DNA from: JAFGBN01 sp964394145 | Lineage (GTDB): Bacteria; Chloroflexota; Dehalococcoidia; GIF9; AB-539-J10 | DNA: 64,000 bases | Direction: 5' to 3' | Assembly (NCBI GenBank): GCA_964394145.1 | Contig: CAYMVL010000025.1 | Coordinates: forward strand, 1 to 64,000 | Part shown: one piece after another, positions 28,139 through 36,605 of the stretch | Layout: every line of letters begins with the position of its first letter | How positions within the stretch are numbered: position 1 is the stretch's first letter | Notes under the pieces: model-generated | Databases searched by the model: none | Told to the model about the DNA's origin: nothing | What the model saw: the letters and a program-made list of their open reading frames with translations, nothing else | Program-made: the position numbers and the translations under genes

Positions 28139-29302
28139 ATGCAGTCAAATAAAGAACCGAGAGTAGCCGTGAAAATAAACGACGATTACTGTAGCGGATG
28201 TTTGATTTGCTCCTCCGTTTGTCCCTACGAGGCAATTAGACGAGACCCCGCCAGTGGCAAAATGCTTCTGGAGACGGATAGGTGTGAGGCATGCGCACTT
28301 TGCTATTCTGCTTGCCCGGCTGAAGCTATCGAGGTTGTCTACTACGATATGAACTCTTTAGCCGAATATCTTGAGAGGGCAAAGCATGAATATCAGTCTG
28401 ATTCGCTAGTCATTATGTGCCAAGGGTGTGCACCGGATTTTAGCAGTATAGAAAGGATGTTTGGGATTTCCAAATTCATTCCATTATCTGTCCCATGCGT
28501 TGGTCGTGTTCCGCAAGAGTTGTTTCTGAAAGCCATAGCCGCAATGGGAATAAGAAGAATCTATACGCTTGCCTGCGAAGAAGGTTACTGCAGATTTGAG
28601 AAAGGAAACTCTATTGCTGAGCGTCGCATTCTAGCGTCTAATCTACTGCTGGAGCAACTTGGTTACGGCAAAGCAGTTATCGATTTGAAACGTCATAGTG
28701 TGAAAGTAAAAGTGGACAGCGATAAGTGTATAGCTTGCGGCAACTGTGCATTCTATTGTCCTTACAATGTTGCCGAGCTGGAGAGCGGAGCTGCCGAGTT
28801 TGATTTGAATCTCTGTCGGGGCTGTGGCTTGTGTGTCACTTTGTGCCCCGCTCTAGCTTTAGATCTGGAGAACTGGGAGAAGGAACTCATATCCGCTTTA
28901 ATCTCCAGGCTAGCCTCAGAGATGGTAGAACCAAAGATTTTGGTGCTGCGATGTCAATGGTCAGTCTTCCCTTCATTGGATGGGGAGTGGGGACCCCATG
29001 TTCGTGCAATAGACCTGCCTTGTGCCGCAAGAGTTGACCCTCTGCACATCACGGAAGCTTTCCGCTGCGGTATCGATGGCATTCTGGTAGCAGCCTGCCC
29101 TGAAGAAGATTGCAGATCGGAGAAGGGAAGTAAGGAGGCTAAGCGGTTAGTCAATAAATTGGATGCGACATTAAGCCAAATTGGATTTGACGGCAGACTT
29201 ACCTTCTGCTCTTCCAGCCCTAGATATCCTGAATCCTTCAAACAAGAGTTGGAGCAGTTTAAAGAACGAATCGAAGGTCATATGACGGGGATCAGGCAAT
29301 GA
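28139..29302 (+). CDS. Ferredoxin-MvhD-ferredoxin-MvhD tandem fusion (copy B)
   Basis: Same four-part architecture as the protein at 22027-23244, 387 residues. The first ferredoxin has YCSGCLICSSVCP and RCEACALCYSACP; the first MvhD-like domain has IMCQGCAPDF, VPCVGRVPQEL and ACEEGYC; the second ferredoxin has KCIACGNCAFYCP and LCRGCGLCVTLCP; the second MvhD-like domain has LRCQWSVF, LPCAARVDPLH and ACPEEDC. The two copies align along their full length, so they are paralogues placed on opposite sides of the regulator. It sits after the large subunit with 137 bases between, and overlaps metV as ATGA. Expected to be a multi-cluster electron carrier; partner unknown. Confidence 0.82.
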   Translation: MQSNKEPRVAVKINDDYCSGCLICSSVCPYEAIRRDPASGKMLLETDRCEACALCYSACPAEAIEVVYYDMNSLAEYLERAKHEYQSDSLVIMCQGCAPDFSSIERMFGISKFIPLSVPCVGRVPQELFLKAIAAMGIRRIYTLACEEGYCRFEKGNSIAERRILASNLLLEQLGYGKAVIDLKRHSVKVKVDSDKCIACGNCAFYCPYNVAELESGAAEFDLNLCRGCGLCVTLCPALALDLENWEKELISALISRLASEMVEPKILVLRCQWSVFPSLDGEWGPHVRAIDLPCAARVDPLHITEAFRCGIDGILVAACPEEDCRSEKGSKEAKRLVNKLDATLSQIGFDGRLTFCSSSPRYPESFKQELEQFKERIEGHMTGIRQ

Positions 29303-29946
29303 TAGTAACGACTCAGAAGCCTTTAGATGAGATTCTGGACTTCCTGTCGCCTTACACTGCGATCTTGGTCGCTGGGTGTGATGGGTGTACCCAGCCGCCC
29401 AGAGGTCTGAGAGAGGCCCAGACACTAGCCCAGTTAGTTGAGCTTGGTGGAAGGTCAAGGGGCAAGGATTTTAGAGTCAAAGCGACCACGGTGCCCAAAC
29501 AGTGTGATTCCTATCTGGCATCAACTGTGCTGAAGCTTCAAACAGAAGATGTGGAAGCTATCCTGTCACTGAGCTGTGGGGTAGGAGTGCAGACCATAAC
29601 TCAATTCTTACCAGGCCTGCCTGTCTTCCCTGCCCAAAACACCATGTTTATAGGAATGGAAAACAGAGAGGAGGCCACTTTTGAGCAAAGCTGCGCTGCC
29701 TGTGGCGACTGCATTTTAGCTTTGACAGGTGGTATCTGCCCTATCACAAAGTGTGCCAAGGGCTTACTCAACGGTCCTTGCGGAGGGTCCACGGATGGCA
29801 AGTGCGAGGTCGATTCTAAGAAAGACTGTGCCTGGGATTTGATTATTAGACGCCTAGAAAAACTCGGCAAGCTACAAATATTAGAAGAAATTCGCCCGGC
29901 CAGAAGATTTGGGCCGATGGCCAGGCCAGAGATGGTGAAACAGTGA
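29299..29946 (+). CDS. metV: MetV (methylenetetrahydrofolate reductase C-terminal family)
   Basis: MetV is a small zinc/iron-sulfur protein that in acetogens forms a complex with MetF, the methylene-THF reductase. The family signature is clear: SCAACGDCILALTGGICPIT, KCAKGLLNGPCGG and GKCEVDSKKDCAWDLI. Length 215 residues fits. It is translationally coupled to tandem fusion B and followed by group 4 hydrogenase genes. No metF is in the window. Its place here suggests that electrons from H2 or reduced ferredoxin reach the methyl branch of the Wood-Ljungdahl pathway. Confidence 0.88.
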   Translation: MIVTTQKPLDEILDFLSPYTAILVAGCDGCTQPPRGLREAQTLAQLVELGGRSRGKDFRVKATTVPKQCDSYLASTVLKLQTEDVEAILSLSCGVGVQTITQFLPGLPVFPAQNTMFIGMENREEATFEQSCAACGDCILALTGGICPITKCAKGLLNGPCGGSTDGKCEVDSKKDCAWDLIIRRLEKLGKLQILEEIRPARRFGPMARPEMVKQ

Positions 29947-29977
29947 CGGCATGTACAACGCTTGGAGGAGCTTGAAT

Positions 29978-30463
29978 ATGTCTAAGGATTTGGTTGGATG
30001 GTCCAGACTTAAATCACCTTGGGTATGTCACCTGAACACCGGGGGCTGCAATGGATGTGATATTGAGATCTTGGCCACACTCACACCGAGATTTGATGTT
30101 GAAAGATTTGGCATTGTGCTAAAAGGGTCGCCGAGACATGCCGATGTGCTTATTTGCACCGGACCGATAACCAGACAGGTAAGGGACAGAATGGTTAGGA
30201 TATATGAACAGACTCCTGACCCAAAATTTGTTATTGCTGTGGGCTCCTGTGCTTGCTCGGGCGGAGTATTCTGGGGCTGTTATAACGTCCTAGGCGGTAT
30301 AGATGCAGCGATCCCCGTAAATGTCTACATTCCAGGCTGCCCTCCCCGACCGGATGCCATTGTCCACGGAGTACTCAAGTTGTTAGGGGCACTGGACCCT
30401 CACTATATCCAACTTCTGGAAGAACTGAAAGGAAAAGGGCAGATTCATGTCAGCGGAGAATGA
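29978..30463 (+). CDS. Group 4 [NiFe] hydrogenase small subunit (EchC/NuoB-like)
   Basis: NuoB/EchC-type subunit, 161 residues, holding the single [4Fe-4S] cluster next to the catalytic site: GGCNGCDIE (Cys24 and Cys27), VGSCACSGG and PGCPPRPDA. The start at 29978 follows GGAGGAG by seven bases; the earlier in-frame ATG at 29951 lies before that site. The gene overlaps the next by 17 bases. In energy-converting hydrogenases this subunit sits at the membrane interface. Confidence 0.92.
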   Translation: MSKDLVGWSRLKSPWVCHLNTGGCNGCDIEILATLTPRFDVERFGIVLKGSPRHADVLICTGPITRQVRDRMVRIYEQTPDPKFVIAVGSCACSGGVFWGCYNVLGGIDAAIPVNVYIPGCPPRPDAIVHGVLKLLGALDPHYIQLLEELKGKGQIHVSGE

Positions 30464-30902
30464 AATTCAAAATGCACTGAAGGCGGCGTTTGGGGAACAG
30501 ATCTCTGAGGTCAAGGCAGCCCGAGAACGCAGATTGTTCGTCACAATCGCTTTGCCCCAGCTTAAGCAAGCTGTCAGTTACCTCAAAGACAATTGGGGCT
30601 TGACCCATATTACAACCATAACCGCAATTGATGTTGGGGAAGAAATAGAGCTTCTGTATCATTTCTTCTGCCAAGGAGTGACGCTCAGTTTACGAACATT
30701 TGTCCCTAAAGCGAATCCAGTGATCGATACCATCACAGCAATCATACCCGGTGCCACACTCTATGAGCGTGAAATACAGGATTTGCTAGGCTTAAAGGTA
30801 ATAGGGCATCCTGACCCAAGGAGATTGATCCTGCCGGAAGACTGGCCGGACGGAGTCTATCCTTTGAGAAAAGATTACGGGGTCAAGATGAAGGAGGGTT
30901 GA
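30447..30902 (+). CDS. NuoC/EchD-like hydrogenase subunit
   Basis: A 30-kDa-subunit-type domain of 151 residues with the family core YHFFCQGVTLSLRTFVPK, the segment GATLYEREIQDLLGLKVIG and the ending PDPRRLILPEDWPDGVYPLRKDY. It supports assembly of the peripheral arm between the small and large subunits and has no cofactor. It overlaps the small subunit gene and ends one base before the TTG start of the large subunit, so the three are coupled. Confidence 0.93.
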   Translation: MSAENEIQNALKAAFGEQISEVKAARERRLFVTIALPQLKQAVSYLKDNWGLTHITTITAIDVGEEIELLYHFFCQGVTLSLRTFVPKANPVIDTITAIIPGATLYEREIQDLLGLKVIGHPDPRRLILPEDWPDGVYPLRKDYGVKMKEG

Positions 30903-30903
30903 A

Positions 30904-32076
30904 TTGGCTGTAACGATTCCGATTGGTCCCCAGCATCCAGCGTTAAAGGAACCCATTAACATGACGATAACGGTTGATGGGGAACGAATAGAAGATGTGA
31001 ATGTGCGCCTAGGATACAATCATCGCGGAATTGAGAAGGGTGCTGAAATGGGAAGCTACATTCAAGACATCTATCTCACTGAGCGTGTTTGTGGCATATG
31101 TTCTATGTCGCACTCAACGACCTTCTGCCAGGGAGTGGAGGAATTGCTTGGTCTGGAAGTTCCCATAAGGGGTCTTTTTATTCGTACCCTGATATGTGAA
31201 TTGGAAAGGATACATAGTCATCTACTCTGGCTGGGGGTGGCAGGCCATGAAATTGGCTTCGATACCCTGTTCATGTATACCTGGAGAGACCGAGAAATAG
31301 TCATGGATCTACTTGAGCTTATTTCAGGTAACAGGGTTAATTACGGAATGAATGCCATTGGCGGTGTCAGACGCGACATAAGTGATGAGATGAGACCAAA
31401 GATCTTGCAGGATATCAAGAAACTGGAAGAAAGAACCCGGTACTATCTTGAGGTAGCTAGTACTGAGGCTACTTTTCTACGTCGAACAGAGGGAATAGGT
31501 ATCTTGTCCAAGGAAAGAGCTATAGAACTCTGTGCTGTTGGTCCCACTGCCAGAGGCTCCGGCATAGAATATGACGTCCGTAAAGACGATCCATACGCCG
31601 CCTATCCTTATTTAGACTTCAAGGTTATAAGCTCAGACCGCTGTGACGTGCTGGGGAGAACCGTTGTTAGAGTCCTAGAAGTAATAGAGAGTTGTAAGAT
31701 ATGTCGCCAGATAGTCGAGCAGTTGCCCGAAGGCAAAATCATAGCAAAGGCAGCACGCAAAGTGCCTCCTGGCGAAGTAGTAAGCAAATATGAAGCTCCC
31801 AGGGGTGAGTTAGTCCACTACATTAGAAGCAACGGTACCGACCATCCGGAAAGGTTAAAAATCAGGACACCTACCTTAGCAAATATCACCTCGGTTATTG
31901 AGTCTCTTAAGGGCGGCTATATTGCTGATATCCCCATCGTGTTTGCAGCCATCGACCCCTGCATGGCTTGTATGGACAGGGTCATTCTACTGGATGGCGC
32001 CGGGGAGAAAAGCAGAGGGACGATAACTTGGAAAGACCTGAAGGCGTATGGCATTAGTTGGTACGCTGACAGATAG
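30904..32076 (+). CDS. Group 4 [NiFe] hydrogenase large subunit (EchE/NuoD-like)
   Basis: NuoD-fold protein of 390 residues that keeps all four active-site cysteines: ERVCGICSMSH (Cys63, Cys66) and DPCMACMDR (Cys353, Cys356). This separates it from complex I NuoD, which has lost them, and marks a genuine group 4 hydrogenase. A 31-residue tail follows Arg359 and should be removed in maturation. The start is TTG at 30904 with AAGGAGG six bases upstream. Partners are the small subunit, the NuoC-like protein and the ferredoxin downstream; no NuoH- or NuoL-like membrane gene is present. Confidence 0.93.
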   Translation: MAVTIPIGPQHPALKEPINMTITVDGERIEDVNVRLGYNHRGIEKGAEMGSYIQDIYLTERVCGICSMSHSTTFCQGVEELLGLEVPIRGLFIRTLICELERIHSHLLWLGVAGHEIGFDTLFMYTWRDREIVMDLLELISGNRVNYGMNAIGGVRRDISDEMRPKILQDIKKLEERTRYYLEVASTEATFLRRTEGIGILSKERAIELCAVGPTARGSGIEYDVRKDDPYAAYPYLDFKVISSDRCDVLGRTVVRVLEVIESCKICRQIVEQLPEGKIIAKAARKVPPGEVVSKYEAPRGELVHYIRSNGTDHPERLKIRTPTLANITSVIESLKGGYIADIPIVFAAIDPCMACMDRVILLDGAGEKSRGTITWKDLKAYGISWYADR

Positions 32077-32087
32077 AGGTTATTGCT

Positions 32088-32444
32088 ATGGCAAGAATCG
32101 GTTATATGTTTCCCGAACTCTGGAGACAGCTCTTTAAGAAGAGGGCTACAGTCCTGTATCCCTTTGAGAGGCTGGACTTGCCCAGGAAGCTACGGGGTAA
32201 ACCCATCTTCCACCAGGAGAGGTGCTCTCTGACATGCAAGGGAGTATGTGCTATTGACTGCCCTGCTAAAGCTATAGTAATGGAAGAGATAGGCGAAAAG
32301 GCGAGTCGTCCCATTTTCCTTCTGGACAGGTGCACATTCTGCGGGCAGTGTGCTGATAGTTGCCCGTTTGGCGCAATCACCTTGTCGGATGACTTCGAGC
32401 TTGCCCAATACGACAGGGAGTCGCTGATATCAAAGCAATGGTAA
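32088..32444 (+). CDS. Two-cluster ferredoxin of the group 4 hydrogenase (EchF/NuoI-like)
   Basis: A 118-residue NuoI-type protein. The second cluster motif is normal (RCTFCGQCADSCP). The first is unusual: Cys46, Cys50, Cys54 and Cys58 are spaced C-x3-C-x3-C-x3-C-P instead of C-x2-C-x2-C-x3-C-P. The N-terminal part (MFPELWRQLFKKRATVLYP) matches the membrane-facing helix of EchF/HycF proteins. An AGAGGT site precedes the ATG. It overlaps the following protease gene by seven bases. Confidence 0.9.
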   Translation: MARIGYMFPELWRQLFKKRATVLYPFERLDLPRKLRGKPIFHQERCSLTCKGVCAIDCPAKAIVMEEIGEKASRPIFLLDRCTFCGQCADSCPFGAITLSDDFELAQYDRESLISKQW

Positions 32445-32974
32445 CCATGCAAGGTGAACGAAGTGTTGTTGATGCTTCAGCCGCGATGCTGCAGGAGGAG
32501 TTAAGAGGCTGGAGGCAAATAGCCATTTTGGGCCTTGGGAATGAATTTGGCGGCGATGACGGTCTTGGACTCCTGGCAGCACAAGAGTTAGAGCAGAATC
32601 TGACGTGTACGCCCAGAGTCAATATTCTGACTGCCGGAACTGCTCCAGAGAACTATACCGGCTTACTGCGCAAGCTGTCCCCATCGCACATACTGATCAT
32701 AGATGCTGCGGAAATGGGGGAGAGAGCCGGCATGATCAAGCGAATTGACCCTGCCAAGATAGCAAGCCAAGAACCATCCACCCATAGCATTTCTTTGGAT
32801 ATGCTGGCTGGATACCTTGAGCGAGAGCTTAATTCCAAGGTGATTATTCTCGGCATCCAGCCAAAGAGAATCTGTTTTGGTGCTTCGATGTCAGACGAAG
32901 TCAAGACCTCCATCAAGCAGTTGATACATCTCATTAAGCAATCAATTTGTAACCTGTCAGAGGATAAGCTTTGA
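32438..32974 (+). CDS. Hydrogenase maturation protease (HycI-type)
   Basis: Nickel-dependent C-terminal endopeptidase of the HycI/HyaD family, 178 residues. Visible nickel-binding and structural motifs are GLGNEFGGDDGLG, IIDAAEMGERAG with an Asp, and STHSISL with the His. A leader of about 25 residues precedes the core, so an internal start (32447 or later) is possible. Directly downstream of the group 4 hydrogenase genes, it most likely trims that large subunit. It overlaps the next protease as TTGA. Confidence 0.88.
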   Translation: MVTMQGERSVVDASAAMLQEELRGWRQIAILGLGNEFGGDDGLGLLAAQELEQNLTCTPRVNILTAGTAPENYTGLLRKLSPSHILIIDAAEMGERAGMIKRIDPAKIASQEPSTHSISLDMLAGYLERELNSKVIILGIQPKRICFGASMSDEVKTSIKQLIHLIKQSICNLSEDKL

Positions 32975-33471
32975 GGACATTAATTCTAGGGATGGGTAAC
33001 CCACTTCGCTGCGACGACGGCGTAGGGAATAAAATTGCACAGGTATTACAAGAAGAAACGCACGGACCAGAAGTAACCATGGTTTACAGCAATATTGGTG
33101 GTCTTGGCCTGCTGGATTTCTTGCCAGGTTATGACCAGGCAATCATCATAGATGCCATCCAGACTCCAGAGGGAAAAGGAGGCCAGATTCACAGGCTGAC
33201 CTCAGAGGACTTAAGCAGCGACAAGTATCCTGCTACAACTCACAGTTTTGGTCTAGGTGCCGCTTTGGAACTGGGCGCGAAGCTTGGTCTGGCATTACCC
33301 CAGAAGATTACCATCCTTGCTGTAGAGGCTGTTGATGTCACTAGCTTTGCCCAAGATCTAACCGCAGAGGTTAAGCAGGCGGTTCCCCAAGTCGTCGAGC
33401 TAGTACTTCAAGAAATAAGAGCTAGCCAGTCTCAGGGTGTACTGGATTCTGCTTGCTCGACGAAGAGCTGA
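32971..33471 (+). CDS. Hydrogenase maturation protease (HyaD/FrhD-type)
   Basis: Second endopeptidase of the same superfamily, 166 residues. Motifs are LILGMGNPLRCDDGVG with the first metal Glu/Asp region, IIIDAIQTPEGKGG and TTHSFGLG with the metal His. It starts with TTG overlapping the previous stop. It probably serves the group 3 large subunit, giving one protease per large subunit; the assignment between the two is an inference. Confidence 0.88.
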   Translation: MRTLILGMGNPLRCDDGVGNKIAQVLQEETHGPEVTMVYSNIGGLGLLDFLPGYDQAIIIDAIQTPEGKGGQIHRLTSEDLSSDKYPATTHSFGLGAALELGAKLGLALPQKITILAVEAVDVTSFAQDLTAEVKQAVPQVVELVLQEIRASQSQGVLDSACSTKS

Positions 33472-33513
33472 TACCGGCGCTTCGGCTGATAAGACAGGCT
33501 CTTTATAGAGGCA

Positions 33514-35517
33514 ATGAAATCACGGAGACATTCAATGGAGGAGCCAAAGGTTGGCGTTTATATCTGCCAGTGCGGCGTCAATATTGCCAGCACGGTTGAT
33601 ACGTCAGCAGTAGCTCAATATGCTGCGGCCTTACCGCATGTAGCTATTTCACGCGACTATAGGTATATGTGCTCTGACCCGGGCCAGGATCTCATCAAGA
33701 GGGACGTAGAGGAACTGGGACTCAATCGGGTTGTCGTAGCTTCCTGCTCCCCTAGGTTACATGAAGCTACGTTCCGGCAAGCTTGTAACAATGCTGGCCT
33801 GAATCCATATCTGTTTGAGATGGTGAATATAAGAGAACAGTGTTCCTGGGTCAGTCAAGACAAGGGCGCAAACACGGAGAAAGCCAAAGCTCTGGTCAAA
33901 GGTGCGGTTGGGCGTGTTTATTACCATGAGGCTTTGGAAACTAAAGAAGCGCCATATAATAGTGATACTCTGGTTGTCGGCGCAGGTATTGCCGGGATTC
34001 AGGCTGCCCTGGAGATTGCCAACTCCGGGCACAAGGTGTATTTGGTTGAAAAGGAACCTTCAATTGGCGGGCATATGATCCAGCTTGATAAGACTTTCCC
34101 CACTTTGGATTGTTCTCAATGTATCCTTAGTCCGAAGATGAGCCAAGTGGGGCATCATCCCTTCATTGAGCTCTCAGCCTATAGCGAGGTAGAGGAGGTT
34201 TCGGGATATGTAGGGCATTTTAAAGTGAAGGTACGGAAAAAGGCAAGACATTTAGACGTAAGCAAATGCACTGGCTGCGGTCTATGTACGGAGAAATGTC
34301 CCTATAAGACCGATAGCAAATTTGAACTCAACCTAACCAAGAGGAAAGCTGCCTACATACCTTTCCCCCAAGCTATTCCTTTCGTTGCCACGATCGATCC
34401 AGATATTTGTATCTTTATTAAGTCGCAAGGGAAGAAATGCGGAGCTTGTGCGGAGTTCTGTGATCCGGGTGCGATAACTGTAGAAACTCTTCTTCATCAG
34501 ACCGACGAGATAACTGAGTTCGAGGTAGGTTCAATAATATTAGCCACAGGCTTCCAGCCTATGGATCCAAAATCTATTCCACAGTACGGCTATGGCAAAT
34601 ACCCAAACGTTATTACCGGACTTGAATTCGAGAGGATAGTCAGCCCTACAGGACCCACTGGGGGGAAAATCGTCCTAAAGGATGGCAGTCGCCCCAGCAG
34701 CGTAGCCATTGTGCATTGTGTTGGAAGCAGGGACAAGAATTATCATGAATACTGCTCACGGATATGCTGTATGTATGCCCTGAAACAGGCACATTATGTC
34801 AAAGAAGAATTACCGGACACAGATGTCTACCAGTTCTATATAGATATGCGCTGTTTTGGCGATGGGTATGAGGAATTCTATGAGCGCATCTCAAGAGAAG
34901 GTGTTACCTTCATCCGGGGAAAAGCGGCCCAGGTCACCAACAAAGCCACACGTGAAGCAGAAAAGGGAAGACTTATTGTAGTAGCCGAGGATACTCTTCT
35001 CGGGACAATGGTCCGTGTTCCAATTGACATGGTGATATTAGCTACCGCCGTAGAGCCCCAGCTTGATGCAGGGAAGGTAGCGAGCCTTTTCAATATAGGT
35101 CGAAAGGCAACAGGTTTCTTCCTGGAAAGGCACCCTAAACTTGATCCGATAGCTACATCTACCGAGGGTGTTTTTGTGGTCGGGTGCTCTCAGGGTCCCA
35201 AGGATATTCCTGACACTGTGGCTCAAGCTTCTGCCGGGGCGGCAAGAGTTCTGGCGATGATAAGCAAGGGAAAAATTACCCTCGAGGCTGCAATTTCATC
35301 AATTGATGAAGAAATGTGCTCGGGTTGCAGGACTTGTCTTGTTCTCTGCCCTTTCCGTGCTGTTTCTTTTGATGAAGAAAAGAAGGTCTGTCGAATTAAT
35401 GGGGCATTATGTCAGGGCTGCGGCATTTGTGCGGGAGCATGCCCTAGCGACGCGATCAGTGCCCAGCAGTCTACCGATAATCAGATTCTCAGTCAGCTGG
35501 CCGGGGTCTTAGCATGA
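33514..35517 (+). CDS. hdrA: Heterodisulfide reductase subunit A-like flavoprotein (HdrA)
   Basis: HdrA is the FAD protein where electrons are bifurcated in Hdr/Mvh complexes. The 667-residue protein has the N-terminal Cys-rich domain (ICQCGVNIAST, VVASCSPRLHE), a Rossmann FAD motif (VVGAGIAGIQAALEIA, EKEPSIGGHM), the conserved TLDCSQCILSPKM, an inserted ferredoxin (KCTGCGLCTEKCP, plus KKCGACAEFCDPGAI) and a C-terminal 2x[4Fe-4S] domain (MCSGCRTCLVLCP, LCQGCGICAGACP). Cysteines and cofactor regions look intact. It closes the hydrogenase operon, 43 bases after the second protease. HdrB and HdrC are absent from the window, so the electron acceptor is unknown. Confidence 0.94.
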   Translation: MKSRRHSMEEPKVGVYICQCGVNIASTVDTSAVAQYAAALPHVAISRDYRYMCSDPGQDLIKRDVEELGLNRVVVASCSPRLHEATFRQACNNAGLNPYLFEMVNIREQCSWVSQDKGANTEKAKALVKGAVGRVYYHEALETKEAPYNSDTLVVGAGIAGIQAALEIANSGHKVYLVEKEPSIGGHMIQLDKTFPTLDCSQCILSPKMSQVGHHPFIELSAYSEVEEVSGYVGHFKVKVRKKARHLDVSKCTGCGLCTEKCPYKTDSKFELNLTKRKAAYIPFPQAIPFVATIDPDICIFIKSQGKKCGACAEFCDPGAITVETLLHQTDEITEFEVGSIILATGFQPMDPKSIPQYGYGKYPNVITGLEFERIVSPTGPTGGKIVLKDGSRPSSVAIVHCVGSRDKNYHEYCSRICCMYALKQAHYVKEELPDTDVYQFYIDMRCFGDGYEEFYERISREGVTFIRGKAAQVTNKATREAEKGRLIVVAEDTLLGTMVRVPIDMVILATAVEPQLDAGKVASLFNIGRKATGFFLERHPKLDPIATSTEGVFVVGCSQGPKDIPDTVAQASAGAARVLAMISKGKITLEAAISSIDEEMCSGCRTCLVLCPFRAVSFDEEKKVCRINGALCQGCGICAGACPSDAISAQQSTDNQILSQLAGVLA

Positions 35518-35777
35518 CACATAGGTAAAAGCTATCTCGCTCACCATGCCGATACGGGGAAGTCGCGTGACTTGGGTAGTGGTCTGCCCTCGATGTGTCG
35601 ATACCGACTGCAGTACAGATACTAGAAATACCCTAGGTGATCAAGCTCTCAGCCGAAGTCAAGGGAATTGTGAGAACCCCTGAACGCTTTGGCTATCTGC
35701 TGCCCAGCTAGGAAGCTACTGGTTATCACAGGCTGTAGTAGCTAAGAGCAGGCTGAAGCACGTTCATGCCTGCCAAT

Positions 35778-36083
35778 TCAGTGCCCCAAATACTTGCCTA
35801 TCGATTCTAGTTTGCTAGCCGTGCTCAAGGGCTTGTCTCGCCTGTCATCGATTCTAATTGTTGTTACTACCCTGACAACTCCGTCACCAAAAGTTGCTTC
35901 GTGCATCTTCTTCGCCGCTGTTAAAACCTTGTCCAGCTCGCCTTCCATGATCGTTCCCATAGCTGTCAGCTCATACTTTACATCTCTCTCCTGTTGCAAG
36001 ACCTTGATCGCCTTAGCTACGTACACGCTAAGCGAAGCAGTCTTCGTTCCCAAGGGTACAACAATCACCTCTGCTGTCACCAT
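35778..36083 (-). CDS. MTH1187/YkoF-type (UPF0045) thiamine-binding protein
   Basis: A 101-residue ferredoxin-fold protein of the UPF0045 family. The core reads MVTAEVIVVPLGT, then YELTAMGTIMEGELDKVL and VRVVTTIRIDDRRDK, ending KLESIGKYLGH. Family members bind thiamine or related pyrimidines, but the role is poorly defined. The ATG at 36083 is used because it starts at the conserved first strand and AGGAGG lies upstream; the longer frame from 36161 adds an unrelated leader. It is monocistronic, leftward, between hdrA and the aromatic operon. Confidence 0.88.
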   Translation of the reverse strand: MVTAEVIVVPLGTKTASLSVYVAKAIKVLQQERDVKYELTAMGTIMEGELDKVLTAAKKMHEATFGDGVVRVVTTIRIDDRRDKPLSTASKLESIGKYLGH

Positions 36084-36605
36084 TTTCCTATTACCTCCTG
36101 TCGCTTGCTTAACTGAATTTAACCCGCCCGAACTTAAGAATGTCAACCTTCTCAAACACACGTCGGCAGTCTTCGCGCACCATCACCCAGAAAGAGATAT
36201 TACAATCCTGCCGCTAATTCATTTTTATAGCCGCCAGAGATTACCCGTAATTTCAAATGCGGCGGGTCCCCTCTCCAGTTACTGTCTTCGCCCAGGCTGA
36301 GATTATTTATGTCAAGCAGGTCCTGCATAATAGTGAGCTACTTTATCTCCTATTTGTCAACTATTGTCTTGCCCACAATCGAGCTATATTCCTGGCCACT
36401 TCAGGATATACTATTTGACCGACTGCCCCTTGAGCAATGCCCTGATTTTACAGCTATACAAACATGTGCGGTTCCCCGAGAGTCACTCGCAATGATATTT
36501 CTGAAAGTACACGACCTTGAGGATCAGTAGCGCCGTGTGAGTTATACTCTAACGCAGCTATAGATGTGCCAGTTGAGGAGAGCTTGTTAATGAGTAAGCC
36601 TGCGG
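36084..36605. other. Intergenic region, no supported gene
   Basis: About 520 bases upstream of the UPF0045 gene. A 73-codon forward frame (36309-36530) lacks a ribosome site and a recognisable product. I see no tRNA or repeated element. It may be decayed coding sequence but no parent gene is recognisable. Confidence 0.5.

Noticed and set aside
36309..36530. A 73-codon forward frame upstream of aroH
   Set aside because: Hydrophobic but without signal or motif; no ribosome site; probably chance.
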